In this document: piece after piece, positions 17,054-24,969 of the stretch
How positions within the stretch are numbered: position 1 is the first letter of the stretch
How the letters are laid out: each line of letters starts with the position of its first letter
NCBI RefSeq assembly: GCF_003721515.1
Contig: NZ_RJJD01000015.1
Coordinates: 224,258 to 288,257, forward strand
Origin: Rufibacter latericius
Lineage (GTDB): Bacteria > Bacteroidota > Bacteroidia > Cytophagales > Hymenobacteraceae
Reading direction: 5' to 3'
DNA length: 64,000 bases
Position numbers and translations under genes: made by a program
The notes under the pieces: model-generated
Told to the model about the DNA's origin: nothing
Seen by the model: the letters and a program-made list of their open reading frames with translations, nothing else
Databases searched by the model: none

Positions 17054-18304
17054 TTAGTAGTCTGAGAGTTGAAGTTCCTTCAGGTTCACGTACTCCTTAG
17101 TGCTGGAGAGGATGATCTGCTCGCCGGCGGCTATATCGCCCTGAAGTTCCACGAAGTCCAGGTTGCTGGCGCCGGTTCTCAAGGTTCGGCGGATGGCTTT
17201 GTCGCCCTGCACCACAAACACTTCCTGCTGGGGAGATCCGGTGTAGAAAGGACCGTTTTTCACCCGCAGCACATTGGGCCGGAAATCAGTTAGGACAAAG
17301 ACCTCTACCCGCAGGTTAGAGCGCAGCGTTTGGTGATTTTTCTCCTGCAGCCGCACATAGAAGGTAATGATGCCGTTCTCTACCTTGGGCTGCACGTTGG
17401 CCACCTCGCCCCGCAGATCGGTTTCGTTGATTCTTACCGTGACCGGACCGCCCACCTTCAGCTGTTCAGCGTAGTTGTCAGAAATGGTGGCTTTGATTTT
17501 GAAGCTGCTTAAGTCGGCTACGCGGGCCAGAGGTTCTCCGGCGCTCACATTGGCGCCCACTTCTTCGTTCACCCAGGTCACTACGCCTTTGCGCACGGCT
17601 TTGACATCGGCTTGTTCCAATTGGCGTTGCAGTTGCCCTATGTCGCGGCGCTGCATTTCCAGTTCGTAGCCCACGCCTTTCATGCCGATGCGGGCCGAGG
17701 CTTGTTCATCCTGGATCTGGCGTTGCAGTTGAGTAAGTTCCAGAGAAGCTACTTTGAGGTCAAGCTCGGCTTTCTTCACGTTTTCCTGGGTGCCGCCGCC
17801 AATGGAGAGCAGGTATTGTTCATCGGCGAGAGCCGCCTGAAGGCTTTTCACGCGAACTTCCTGCACGGCATAGCGGGAGCGGAGCTGGTTTACGTTTTTC
17901 TGCAGGGTGTTCTCTAACTCGGCGGTCTTGTTTTGCTTGAGTTGCTGCTCATCGCGGAGCTTTTCAAAGGCTGTCTGGGAAGTCTGTTTGTCCAGGAGCA
18001 GGAGCGGCTCGCCGGCGGCTACGTGATCGCCGGGGGTATGCAACACCCGCTCAATCTTGGCCTGGATAGGACTGGCGATAACCTCCTCAATCTCAGGCAC
18101 CACCACCCCCGAGGCAGTCAAGGAAGCCTCCACGGCACCAACTTCTACCGTAGCGAAACGAAGTTCAGATTTAGCTACTCTGGTTTGAAGCACTGACCGG
18201 AACGCCAGCACTCCTAACAGCACCGCCACCACCGCGGCACCCACCTGCCACAGGCGGCGGCGCTTGGTTTTTTGTACGAGGGCTTGGGGTATTTCTCTAT
18301 CCAT
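17054..18304 (-). CDS. HlyD/MacA-type periplasmic adaptor protein
   Basis: 416 aa from MDREIPQALVQKTKRRR: a cytoplasmic basic tail, one transmembrane helix (about 20-38, VGAAVVAVLLGVLAF), a lipoyl half-motif (EVIASPIQAKIERVLHTPGDHVAAGEPLLLL), a long coiled-coil hairpin (about 110-215), the second lipoyl half (ADVKAVRKGVVTWVNEEVGANVSAGEPLARV), and beta-barrel/membrane-proximal domains. It bridges the permeases and the TolC-type channel. The frame is open to 18343, but the first 13 codons overlap a sigma-54-type promoter, and the ATG at 18304 gives a sensible leader of about 19 nt. Confidence 0.9.
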   Translation of the reverse strand: MDREIPQALVQKTKRRRLWQVGAAVVAVLLGVLAFRSVLQTRVAKSELRFATVEVGAVEASLTASGVVVPEIEEVIASPIQAKIERVLHTPGDHVAAGEPLLLLDKQTSQTAFEKLRDEQQLKQNKTAELENTLQKNVNQLRSRYAVQEVRVKSLQAALADEQYLLSIGGGTQENVKKAELDLKVASLELTQLQRQIQDEQASARIGMKGVGYELEMQRRDIGQLQRQLEQADVKAVRKGVVTWVNEEVGANVSAGEPLARVADLSSFKIKATISDNYAEQLKVGGPVTVRINETDLRGEVANVQPKVENGIITFYVRLQEKNHQTLRSNLRVEVFVLTDFRPNVLRVKNGPFYTGSPQQEVFVVQGDKAIRRTLRTGASNLDFVELQGDIAAGEQIILSSTKEYVNLKELQLSDY

Positions 18305-18334
18305 GATTGACACAGGTTTGACACCTTCTGGTAT

Positions 18335-18349
18335 CCAATCCACATGCCA
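18335..18349 (-). promoter_or_regulatory. Candidate sigma-54 (-24/-12) promoter of the exporter operon
   Basis: On the minus strand the sequence is TTGGCATGTGGATTGGAT, close to the sigma-54 consensus TGGCAYR-N4-TTGCW, with GG at -24 and TTGG instead of TTGC at -12. Three of the four invariant bases of GG-N10-GC are present. Transcription would start near 18323, about 19 nt ahead of the adaptor ATG at 18304. It has the company expected of a sigma-54 promoter: an upstream palindrome and an NtrC-type activator gene in the same block. Confidence 0.55.
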
Positions 18350-18402
18350 AATGATATATTACTGATTCACAGTGTTTTACACAACAATCCCTCAACTAAA
18401 AC

Positions 18403-18437
18403 TGTCCAGTTCTGGACACCTTTTCCAGATGTGGTCA
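18403..18437. promoter_or_regulatory. Candidate enhancer sites for the NtrC-type activator
   Basis: TGTCCAGTTCTGGACA at 18403-18418 is a perfect 16-bp palindrome, 54 bp upstream of the -24 box. A second site at 18422-18437, read on the minus strand as TGACCACATCTGGAAA, matches it at 12 of 16 positions, with centres 19 bp apart. Paired upstream palindromes are what dimers of Fis-type-HTH activators bind. That the neighbouring activator binds here is inference. Confidence 0.55.
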
Positions 18438-18474
18438 GTTTCTTACTGGCCCGGAAAGGCCTTTGAAAAATATC

Positions 18475-18510
18475 TTTTCGGCCTTGTTTTGGAAAAATGG
18501 CCCCAAAAGA
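18475..18510. repeat. Dispersed palindrome copy in the divergent region
   Basis: TTTTCGGCCTTGTTTTGG, then AAAAATGGCCCCAAAAG; the arms CTTTT(C)GG..CC and GG..CC(C)AAAAG pair. It lies between the exporter enhancer region and the TrmH-family gene. Confidence 0.6.
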
Positions 18511-18574
18511 GAAGGCGATCCTTCTATCTTTGCCCCGGGTCCGGAACCCTATACTTTTACCGGGCCACCCCAGC

Positions 18575-19060
18575 ATGGCACGAAACAAGGCACCCTTTGA
18601 AGGCTACTTCGGGATAGGCATCATGGAACCCAAAACCGAGGCCAATGTGGGTACGCTGTGGCGGTCGGCGTCTATCCTGGGGGCCAGTTTCCTGTTTACA
18701 ATCGGGCGCCGTTATAAGAAACAATCATCAGACACCAACAAGGCCTGGAAAGACATCCCGCTTTTCAACTACGCTGATTTCGATGATTTCTACCAACACC
18801 TGCCTTACAGCTGTCAACTGGTGGGCATTGAATTGGATGACACTGCAGTACCCGTAGAGCAGTTCCAACACCCCGAGCGCTGCATTTACCTGCTGGGTTC
18901 AGAAGACCATGGGTTGCCCAATGTGGTTCGGGCGAGGTGCCATTACCTGGTGCAGTTGCCCGGCGCAAGCTCTATGAACGTAGCCTCGGCGGGATCTATC
19001 ATGCTGTATGACCGGCACCTCAAAACCCAACTACCTTCCATCTTTCCGGCCCAGCCCTGA
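18575..19060 (+). CDS. TrmH/SpoU-family RNA 2'-O-methyltransferase
   Basis: 161 aa from MARNKAPFEGYFGIGI. It is a minimal SPOUT methyltransferase without an N-terminal substrate-binding domain: motif 1 NVGTLWRSASILGASF, motif 2 CIYLLGSEDHGLP, and motif 3 LVQLPGASSMNVASAGSIMLYDRH, which form the trefoil knot that binds S-adenosylmethionine. A tRNA or rRNA substrate is expected but cannot be specified. The frame is open back to 18497 through a palindrome-derived sequence, so the ATG at 18575 is preferred. Confidence 0.88.
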   Translation: MARNKAPFEGYFGIGIMEPKTEANVGTLWRSASILGASFLFTIGRRYKKQSSDTNKAWKDIPLFNYADFDDFYQHLPYSCQLVGIELDDTAVPVEQFQHPERCIYLLGSEDHGLPNVVRARCHYLVQLPGASSMNVASAGSIMLYDRHLKTQLPSIFPAQP

Positions 19061-19187
19061 CTTTTCTTTATCGACTTTCGCCCTTGGGATAAAATAGGAT
19101 ATTCCCTCTTCAGTCTATATCTTGGACGAGGCAGACCAGTTCTGTCCCGCGTTTTATGTCTGACGATCTGAATTTGCCGCCCCTGTT

Positions 19188-20735
19188 TTGTTCCAGTTTC
19201 TGAACCCGACGTGGTTGTGGGCCGCCGCCAGTGTAGCAGTGCCCATTGCCATTCATTTATGGAATAAAAAGCCCGCCAGAACCGTACAGGTGGGCAGCAT
19301 CAGGTGGCTGAAGCCTTCTGAGAGCAAAAAGCTCAGCAGCCTGTACCTTTCAGATTTCTGGCTGTTGTTGCTCAGGTGCGTGCTTTTGGTGCTGTTGGCC
19401 TTGGTTTTGGCAGGGCCGCGCTGGAAACACCAGGTACCCACCGTCGCTGAGAAACACGCCTACCTGCATCCTGAGCTTTTCCAGGCCCATTACCTGCCGC
19501 AGATCTCCGCCACCGTAGATTCCCTGGCCCTCAAAGGCTGGCAGATTCACCGTTTACAACCCGGTTTCCCAAAACTGGCCCTGAACGAGGAAACTACCCT
19601 GAAAACCTTTCAGACCGATAGCCTTCCTCCGGATACCACAAACGCCTGGGCTATGCTGCGGGTGCTCAACCGAAGCCTTCCCCAAAACGCTCAAGCCTGG
19701 ATCTTCACCACCGATCTGCTCCGTCACCACCGAGGCGAATACCCCGCAATGCGCGCCGGCATCACCTGGATTCCGGTAAGTGCCCCCCAAACCAATATCT
19801 GGCTGCAGGAAGCCTATGCCATTCCCTCGGGGCAACTGCTTCTCCGTTTCATGAAAAGCGATGCTCAGCACGTAACCCTTGAAGAACGAAAGATTCCCAA
19901 ACCCGTGCCCGGACAAACTATTTCGCTGCCCGGTTTACCTGCCGTGAAGTTCACATCTCATGCCACCTCAGATTCGCTGGCGTTGCTGGGCGGGGCCCGG
20001 AACACCATTGCGGTGAAAAGTCAGCCGCTGCAAGTACTGGTGCGCCACGCCCCCTCCCGGCAATCCGATTTCCGGTACCTTAGGGCAGCCCTTCAATCGG
20101 CACTTGGCTACCGGGGCGGGGCGTATGACCTAACGGTTTCTTCCGGAAATCAACCTTTGCCCTCGGCCGCGCCTGATTGGGTTTTCTGGCTCACCGATGA
20201 ACCCATAGCTCCCTTTTTGGCCCGTTTCCCCGAAAAGAAGCTGAAAACGCTGCAAGACGCCCCTGGCTCAGCCCGCGTTCAGAAAACAGAAAGCTGGCTA
20301 CAAATCCCAGAGCTATCGGTACCGGTGCCGCTGCATCAAAGAACTCCCGCGCCTAAAAACCTATCTGCCGACATCCTCTGGAAAGACGGCTTCGGGAACC
20401 CGCTGCTCACCAAAGAGCAAAAGGGCCAACACACGCACTTCCGGTTCTACAGCCGCTTTCACCCTACTTGGAATGACTTGCCCAATACTGGACACTTTCC
20501 CGAATTGCTCCTTCGTCTGCTCTTTCCCCAGGAAACTTCCTGGCGCACCCATTTTGATACCCGTACCCTGCAGCAAGACCTGGAACGTCCCTGCACGTTT
20601 TCCGGCACTTTTGCCGAAAACAAGCTTAAAACCGAAAAGCTGGAGGATCTCAAACCGTGGCTAGTGGCTTTCCTGGCTTTGCTGCTGGCGCTGGAACGGT
20701 GGCTGGCGGGGAGAAAGGCAAGGATTAGTGCCTGA
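19188..20735 (+). CDS. BatA-domain membrane protein
   Basis: 515 aa, TTG start. The N-terminus FQFLNPTWLWAAASVAVPIAIHLWN followed by ARTVQVGSIRWLKPSESKK and a second helix is the BatA (aerotolerance N-terminal) domain. The long middle region is periplasmic and a helix closes the C-terminus (WLVAFLALLLALERWLAG). In other Bacteroidota, such genes accompany MoxR ATPases and DUF58 proteins; neither is present here. It heads a three-gene cluster with the DUF4175 and 595-aa genes. Two copies of the dispersed palindrome lie in frame inside it (20214-20250 and 20596-20634). Confidence 0.82.
   Translation: MFQFLNPTWLWAAASVAVPIAIHLWNKKPARTVQVGSIRWLKPSESKKLSSLYLSDFWLLLLRCVLLVLLALVLAGPRWKHQVPTVAEKHAYLHPELFQAHYLPQISATVDSLALKGWQIHRLQPGFPKLALNEETTLKTFQTDSLPPDTTNAWAMLRVLNRSLPQNAQAWIFTTDLLRHHRGEYPAMRAGITWIPVSAPQTNIWLQEAYAIPSGQLLLRFMKSDAQHVTLEERKIPKPVPGQTISLPGLPAVKFTSHATSDSLALLGGARNTIAVKSQPLQVLVRHAPSRQSDFRYLRAALQSALGYRGGAYDLTVSSGNQPLPSAAPDWVFWLTDEPIAPFLARFPEKKLKTLQDAPGSARVQKTESWLQIPELSVPVPLHQRTPAPKNLSADILWKDGFGNPLLTKEQKGQHTHFRFYSRFHPTWNDLPNTGHFPELLLRLLFPQETSWRTHFDTRTLQQDLERPCTFSGTFAENKLKTEKLEDLKPWLVAFLALLLALERWLAGRKARISA
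20214..20250. repeat. In-frame palindrome-like copy inside the BatA-domain gene
   Basis: TTTTTGGCCCGTTTCCCC, then GAAAAGAAGCTGAAAACGC. It keeps the block order of the intergenic family and encodes FLARFPEKKLKT. Confidence 0.45.
20596..20634. repeat. In-frame palindrome copy near the 3' end of the BatA-domain gene
   Basis: CGTTTTCCGGCACTTTTGCC, then GAAAACAAGCTTAAAACCG. It encodes TFSGTFAENKLKT. The match to the intergenic family covers both arms, although arm-to-arm pairing is imperfect. Confidence 0.5.
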
Positions 20736-20767
20736 TATCTTTTAAATTTAAGTATACTCAATATCCT

Positions 20768-22987
20768 TTGGCCCAGCTCACCTCCCATATCACCTCATCC
20801 TCACCAGTCCTAAGGCAGGTGCGGGCGCAATACCTTCAGAAGAAGGCGTGGTTGTTTGCGCTGCAAGCTTTGGGGGTTCTTTTGCCGGTGGCGGTGTGGG
20901 CGTATCGTGACTGGGGTGGAGTGGGTGGGGGAACTGCCGCGGCTATTCTGGCCTTCCTGATCCTTGGGTTACAAGCCATGCGGTGGCGGGAATTTCAGAA
21001 GAGAACAGACCTGCCCAAAGTGGCCCGCCACCTGAACCGCAAGTACCCACCCTTAGAAGAAAGCACAGAGTTGCTCCTGCAACCCGAGGAAGAACTTCCG
21101 CTCTTGGCGAAATTACAGCGCCATAGGATAGCCACTATTTTAGACCAGATTTCACCAAAAGAGGCCTCAAACGTACCCTTCCGGAACGGATGGATACTGC
21201 TGGGCCTGGGTTTGCTTATAGCTGTTGGGCTTTGTTTTTTACCCGATTTCACCAAAACAAGCGGAAAAACCATTCATCCATCCTCAGGTACTTCCACTGA
21301 CGTGAATGAACCCGTAGCCAAACCCAAAGCCATTCTGCCAGCCATTGAGCAGATGAACATCCGCGTTTCGGCACCGGCTTACACGCGCAAGGCTCCTTAC
21401 GCCGTCACTACTCCCTCCTTCAAAGTGGAAATCGGGTCGAAGGTGACCTGGACCGTGCAGACAAACCAAGCCCTATCTTTTTTGCAGCTGGTGCTGAGCA
21501 ATCAGAAGCCTATTCCACTCCGCGCCGTTGCTAGCCAGCGAAACACATATACGGCCGCTTTTACCGTTACCCAATCCACGCTGTACCATTTGCGCCTGAA
21601 CGGTCAGGCCTCAGATTTCTATTCCATCGAAGTCATCCCAGATGAGGCGCCTTCGGTGACTATCCAAAAACCGAAGCAGTACACCGAGATCCTTTTCGGG
21701 GAACCGCAGCGCGTGACGGTACAGGCTACCTTACGGGATGATTACGGGCTACAGTCGGCGGAGCTAATCGCCACGGTGGCAAAAGGTGAGGGCGAGGCGG
21801 TGAAGTTCCGGGAGCAGCGCATTCCTTTGAAGCTTTCGTTCAACGGCCAGCCGCGGCAACTGCAACTGAACCAGACGTTGAACCTGAAAGCCCTGGGCAT
21901 GACCTACGGCGATGAGCTGTACTTTTACCTGCAAGCCCGGGACAATCACCGCGGCTACACCCGCACTGAGGCGTTTCTGGTGGAGATTGAAGATACCACG
22001 GTGGTAGAAACCATGGATGACCTTTCCTTAGGCGTGAACCCTAACCCCGAGTACTTCCGGAGCCAGCGCCAGATCATCATCGATACCGAGAAACTGATTC
22101 AGGAGCAGAGAGGCCTAACTCAAACCGTGTTCCAGGAGCGATCCAACAACATTGGGGTAGACCAGAAACTGCTGCGCCTGCGCTACGGCAAGTTCCTGGG
22201 CGAGGAGTTTGAATCGAACATTGGGGCGGCCGCTTTGCCTGAAGGATTAGGTGAGGGCCACACCGCCGATGACGGCCATGACCACGGCACCCAAAAAGAG
22301 GGTAGCGAACACGAGAACAAAATGGGCGAACTGCTGGATCCGTACCTGCACAAACACGACCAGGAGGAAGCCGCCACGTTTTTTGAGCCTGCCATCAAAT
22401 CCCAGTTGAAAGGTGCTTTGGCCCAGATGTGGGAAGCAGAACTGAGGCTTCGGACCGCCCGTCCCAAAGAAGCGCTGCCTTTTGAGTACAAAGCCCTGCG
22501 CATGCTCAAGGAAGTACAGCAAAAATCACGGGTGTACGTGAAGAAAAGTGGGTTTGAGCCGCCTCCGCTCAAAGAACCCGAAAAACGCCTCACCGGAGAT
22601 TTGAGCAAAGTACAGGCCTACCAAGCACAGCGTAAAGAAAAACCCGCGGAAACTTTGCTGGCTTCTAGGAAGGCGTTGCAGCGTGTGGCCCAACTCAGAC
22701 AAGGCACGAAGCCGGCTTCTACTGATGCTGCTTTGCTGGAGCGGGCCGGTCAGGAACTGGGGCAGGCCGCTGTGCGCGAGCCCGGCCAATACCTCAGGGC
22801 GCTGCAGGATGCGCGGCAACTTACCCAGGACATCAGGGCCGGCAAACCACTTTGCCAGGACTGCCTTAGCCGCGTGGAAGCCGCACTGCATCGTTTTCTG
22901 CCTGTTTCCGCAAAATCGGCGCAAAAACCGATTTCCTCGGGCGTGCCTAGGAAACTTGCCCAGGATTACTTTAACCGGCTGAACTAA
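20768..22987 (+). CDS. DUF4175-family membrane protein
   Basis: 739 aa, TTG start. Two or three N-terminal helices (about 28-70 and 140-158) are followed by a large extracytoplasmic region with an Ig-like DUF4175 core (IRVSAPAYTRKAPY, PDEAPSVTIQKPKQYTEI, LRDDYGLQSAELIATV, LYFYLQARDNHRGYTRTEAF) and a helical C-terminal half. A His/Asp/Glu-rich loop at residues about 497-531 (GHTADDGHDHG onward) could bind divalent metal. The family is found next to BatA genes in Bacteroidota and its function is unknown. Two palindrome-like copies lie in frame (21234-21271 and 22892-22930). Confidence 0.78.
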   Translation: MAQLTSHITSSSPVLRQVRAQYLQKKAWLFALQALGVLLPVAVWAYRDWGGVGGGTAAAILAFLILGLQAMRWREFQKRTDLPKVARHLNRKYPPLEESTELLLQPEEELPLLAKLQRHRIATILDQISPKEASNVPFRNGWILLGLGLLIAVGLCFLPDFTKTSGKTIHPSSGTSTDVNEPVAKPKAILPAIEQMNIRVSAPAYTRKAPYAVTTPSFKVEIGSKVTWTVQTNQALSFLQLVLSNQKPIPLRAVASQRNTYTAAFTVTQSTLYHLRLNGQASDFYSIEVIPDEAPSVTIQKPKQYTEILFGEPQRVTVQATLRDDYGLQSAELIATVAKGEGEAVKFREQRIPLKLSFNGQPRQLQLNQTLNLKALGMTYGDELYFYLQARDNHRGYTRTEAFLVEIEDTTVVETMDDLSLGVNPNPEYFRSQRQIIIDTEKLIQEQRGLTQTVFQERSNNIGVDQKLLRLRYGKFLGEEFESNIGAAALPEGLGEGHTADDGHDHGTQKEGSEHENKMGELLDPYLHKHDQEEAATFFEPAIKSQLKGALAQMWEAELRLRTARPKEALPFEYKALRMLKEVQQKSRVYVKKSGFEPPPLKEPEKRLTGDLSKVQAYQAQRKEKPAETLLASRKALQRVAQLRQGTKPASTDAALLERAGQELGQAAVREPGQYLRALQDARQLTQDIRAGKPLCQDCLSRVEAALHRFLPVSAKSAQKPISSGVPRKLAQDYFNRLN
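21234..21271. repeat. In-frame palindrome-like copy inside the DUF4175 gene
   Basis: GTTTTTTACCCGATTTCACC, then AAAACAAGCGGAAAAACC, encoding FLPDFTKTSGKT. The arms are degenerate; block order and frame match the other in-gene copies. Confidence 0.35.
22892..22930. repeat. In-frame palindrome copy near the 3' end of the DUF4175 gene
   Basis: CGTTTTCTGCCTGTTTCCG, then CAAAATCGGCGCAAAAACCG, encoding RFLPVSAKSAQKP. It lies in the last 30 codons, a region likely to tolerate insertions. Confidence 0.5.
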
Positions 22988-22989
22988 CC

Positions 22990-24777
22990 ATGCATCTTCC
23001 ATTGCCTCTTCTTTTGCTACTAACGGCTCTACTAGGTGCCTGGTTCACCTGGTTGGACGTGCGCCGCCCAGACCGTCGGCACCTTATCTGGCGACTGCTG
23101 GCTAGCTGGGGGGTGGTGGCCTGCCTGGTTTTGTTTCTCACGCCGCCTAAAATAACCCGCACCTACAATGCCTCAGAAGCAATTCTCCTGACAGAAGGCT
23201 ATCATGCAGATACCCTAAACGCCCTCTTGAAACGCCTGCGCCCTAAGCCACAGGTGTATGCTTTTGGCGTGCCAGGTGAGAAAGCCGGGCAAGTAACCGA
23301 TTTGGCTTCTTTCCAGCGGCAGCATCCCTCGATAAAAACCCTGCATATCCTTGGCTATGGCCTTTCTGCCGAAGAGTTGGCTACGCTGGACTCCCTGCGG
23401 CTGAAAAGCCATCTATCTGACTTACCGGCTGGGGTCCTGACTGCCTTCTGGCCCCAGGAAATTACCTTGGGCGATGCAGTGTCCATACAGGGCAGATTTC
23501 ACGGCTTATCAGAGGAAAAACTGACTTTGTATTTGCAGGCGGCAGGCAAGTCACTAGATTCAGCAGAAATCAGAAAAGGGGTTGACCAAACTTTCTTTCT
23601 TCGGTTCACGCCCAAAACTGCCGGGCGGTTTGTGTACGCGCTGCAGTGGAAAGACACTGATGACTCTCTTCACCAAGAAAACCTACCCGTAATTGTGAGG
23701 GCCCCGAGGCAGCTGAACATACTTTTGCTTTCTTCGGCCCCGTCTTTTGAAGGCAAATTCCTGAAGAACGCCCTGGCACAGCGGGGGCACAGCGTAGCCG
23801 TCCGGAATCAGGTGAGCCAAGGCATATACAGCACAGAATGGGTGAACTTGCCGGCGCAAAACCTGAACCTTCTCACGCCCGCCCTACTCCAGAAATTTGA
23901 TGTGGTGCTGCTGGATGACGGGACCCTGCAACAATTAGGCGTCCAAGAGAAACAGGCGCTGCAACAGGCCGTACGCCAGCAAGGCTTGGGAGTACTTACC
24001 TCTGTTTCCCAGAAATCACCCAAACCAACTGCCTTTTTCACCGAAGGCGTTTTCCGGCTTATTTCTGAAAAACCAGCCCGAAGCGGTGTCGTGCGGTGGC
24101 AAAAGCAAACTGGTGCCCAAGCCGTGCTGCCGTTGAGCAACACCGTGCTGCAACCCAAAGAAGGACAACAGCCGCTGGCTTGGGAACAGAATCCTTCGCA
24201 GGCGGTGGTCGTGCGTTCCCGCAAAGGCTTGGGCCAGGTAGGCATCAGCCTGCTGCCCGAGACGTTTCCGCTGGCGCTGGAAGGAAAAGAAACGCTCTAC
24301 CAACAGTACTGGGCCACCGTGCTGACGTCCTTAGCTAAACCAGAGGAGGAAAACACCTTCCATGTTACCTCTGAATGGTTAACGTCTCAGGTACATCACC
24401 CCATTACTTTTTCATTCTCTTCTGCTTCTTTGAAGTTACGAAGCCTCCAAGATTCTCTTTCTTCTTCCAGTGCTTTTTACACACAGACTTCTACGCTTGT
24501 TCCAGATTTACAGCTTGGCCAAAATTGGCCGCAGAAAACAGGCTGGTACCATGTCCAGTCACCAGAAGGCACAAGGTTTCTGTATGTATATCCAAAAAAT
24601 GCTTGGAAGCTTAATCAACTAGCCAAGAACCAGAAAATATTAGCTCTGAGGATGCAAAAGAGATTCTCTGCTCAAATGCAAACCTCTTTGGAAAGACAGG
24701 AGCCCCTGCCTTTATGGCTGCCCGCATTTCTCTTATTATTTCTACTTACCTATCTATGGCTAAAAGAGAAAATCTAG
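22990..24777 (+). CDS. Membrane-anchored protein of the BatA/DUF4175 cluster
   Basis: 595 aa, starting 2 bp after the DUF4175 stop. Helices at 4-20, 36-52 and 573-592 (LWLPAFLLLFLLTYLWL) place a region of about 500 residues outside the cytoplasm. That region includes an Ig-like segment (EITLGDAVSIQGRF..LTLYLQAAGKSLDS) and a Rossmann-like segment (LNILLLSSAPSFEGKFLKNAL..FDVVLLDDG) resembling the glutamine-amidotransferase-like domains of other BatA-cluster proteins. Catalytic residues are not evident. Function unknown; it probably assembles with the two preceding proteins. An in-frame palindrome copy lies at 24047-24084. Confidence 0.75.
   Translation: MHLPLPLLLLLTALLGAWFTWLDVRRPDRRHLIWRLLASWGVVACLVLFLTPPKITRTYNASEAILLTEGYHADTLNALLKRLRPKPQVYAFGVPGEKAGQVTDLASFQRQHPSIKTLHILGYGLSAEELATLDSLRLKSHLSDLPAGVLTAFWPQEITLGDAVSIQGRFHGLSEEKLTLYLQAAGKSLDSAEIRKGVDQTFFLRFTPKTAGRFVYALQWKDTDDSLHQENLPVIVRAPRQLNILLLSSAPSFEGKFLKNALAQRGHSVAVRNQVSQGIYSTEWVNLPAQNLNLLTPALLQKFDVVLLDDGTLQQLGVQEKQALQQAVRQQGLGVLTSVSQKSPKPTAFFTEGVFRLISEKPARSGVVRWQKQTGAQAVLPLSNTVLQPKEGQQPLAWEQNPSQAVVVRSRKGLGQVGISLLPETFPLALEGKETLYQQYWATVLTSLAKPEEENTFHVTSEWLTSQVHHPITFSFSSASLKLRSLQDSLSSSSAFYTQTSTLVPDLQLGQNWPQKTGWYHVQSPEGTRFLYVYPKNAWKLNQLAKNQKILALRMQKRFSAQMQTSLERQEPLPLWLPAFLLLFLLTYLWLKEKI
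24047..24084. repeat. In-frame palindrome copy inside the 595-aa membrane protein gene
   Basis: GCGTTTTCCGGCTTATTTCT, then GAAAAACCAGCCCGAAGC, encoding VFRLISEKPARS. Both arms match the intergenic family (CGTTTTCCGGCTT and AACCAGCCCGAAGC). Confidence 0.5.
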
Positions 24778-24902
24778 AATAGCACTATTTACACCTACTT
24801 ATTTTTAAATCAAATAAACACTAACCCAGAGTTTTGGCCAACTAATCGCCTATTTAGGCGCATTGGTCTAGTTATCTTAGTTAACTTTTATTAGTTTGTA
24901 GT

Positions 24903-24930
24903 TTTGCAGAGGATTCTTTCCATATCTTTG
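24903..24930 (+). promoter_or_regulatory. Bacteroidota-type promoter for the type A secreted protein
   Basis: TTTG (24903-24906) is followed after 16 bp by an exact -7 box TATCTTTG (24923-24930). Transcription would start near 24937, leaving a leader of about 33 nt before the ATG at 24970. A second exact -7 box, TAGTTTTG at 24899-24906, lacks a clear -33 partner. Confidence 0.5.
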
Positions 24931-24969
24931 GGAATATTATGAAAATATAAAGAATTTTATATTCAACTT

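Noticed and set aside
24507-24545. GGCCAAAATTGGCC with AAAACAGGC in the 595-aa protein gene
   Set aside because: The blocks are in a different order from the palindrome family, so I do not count it.
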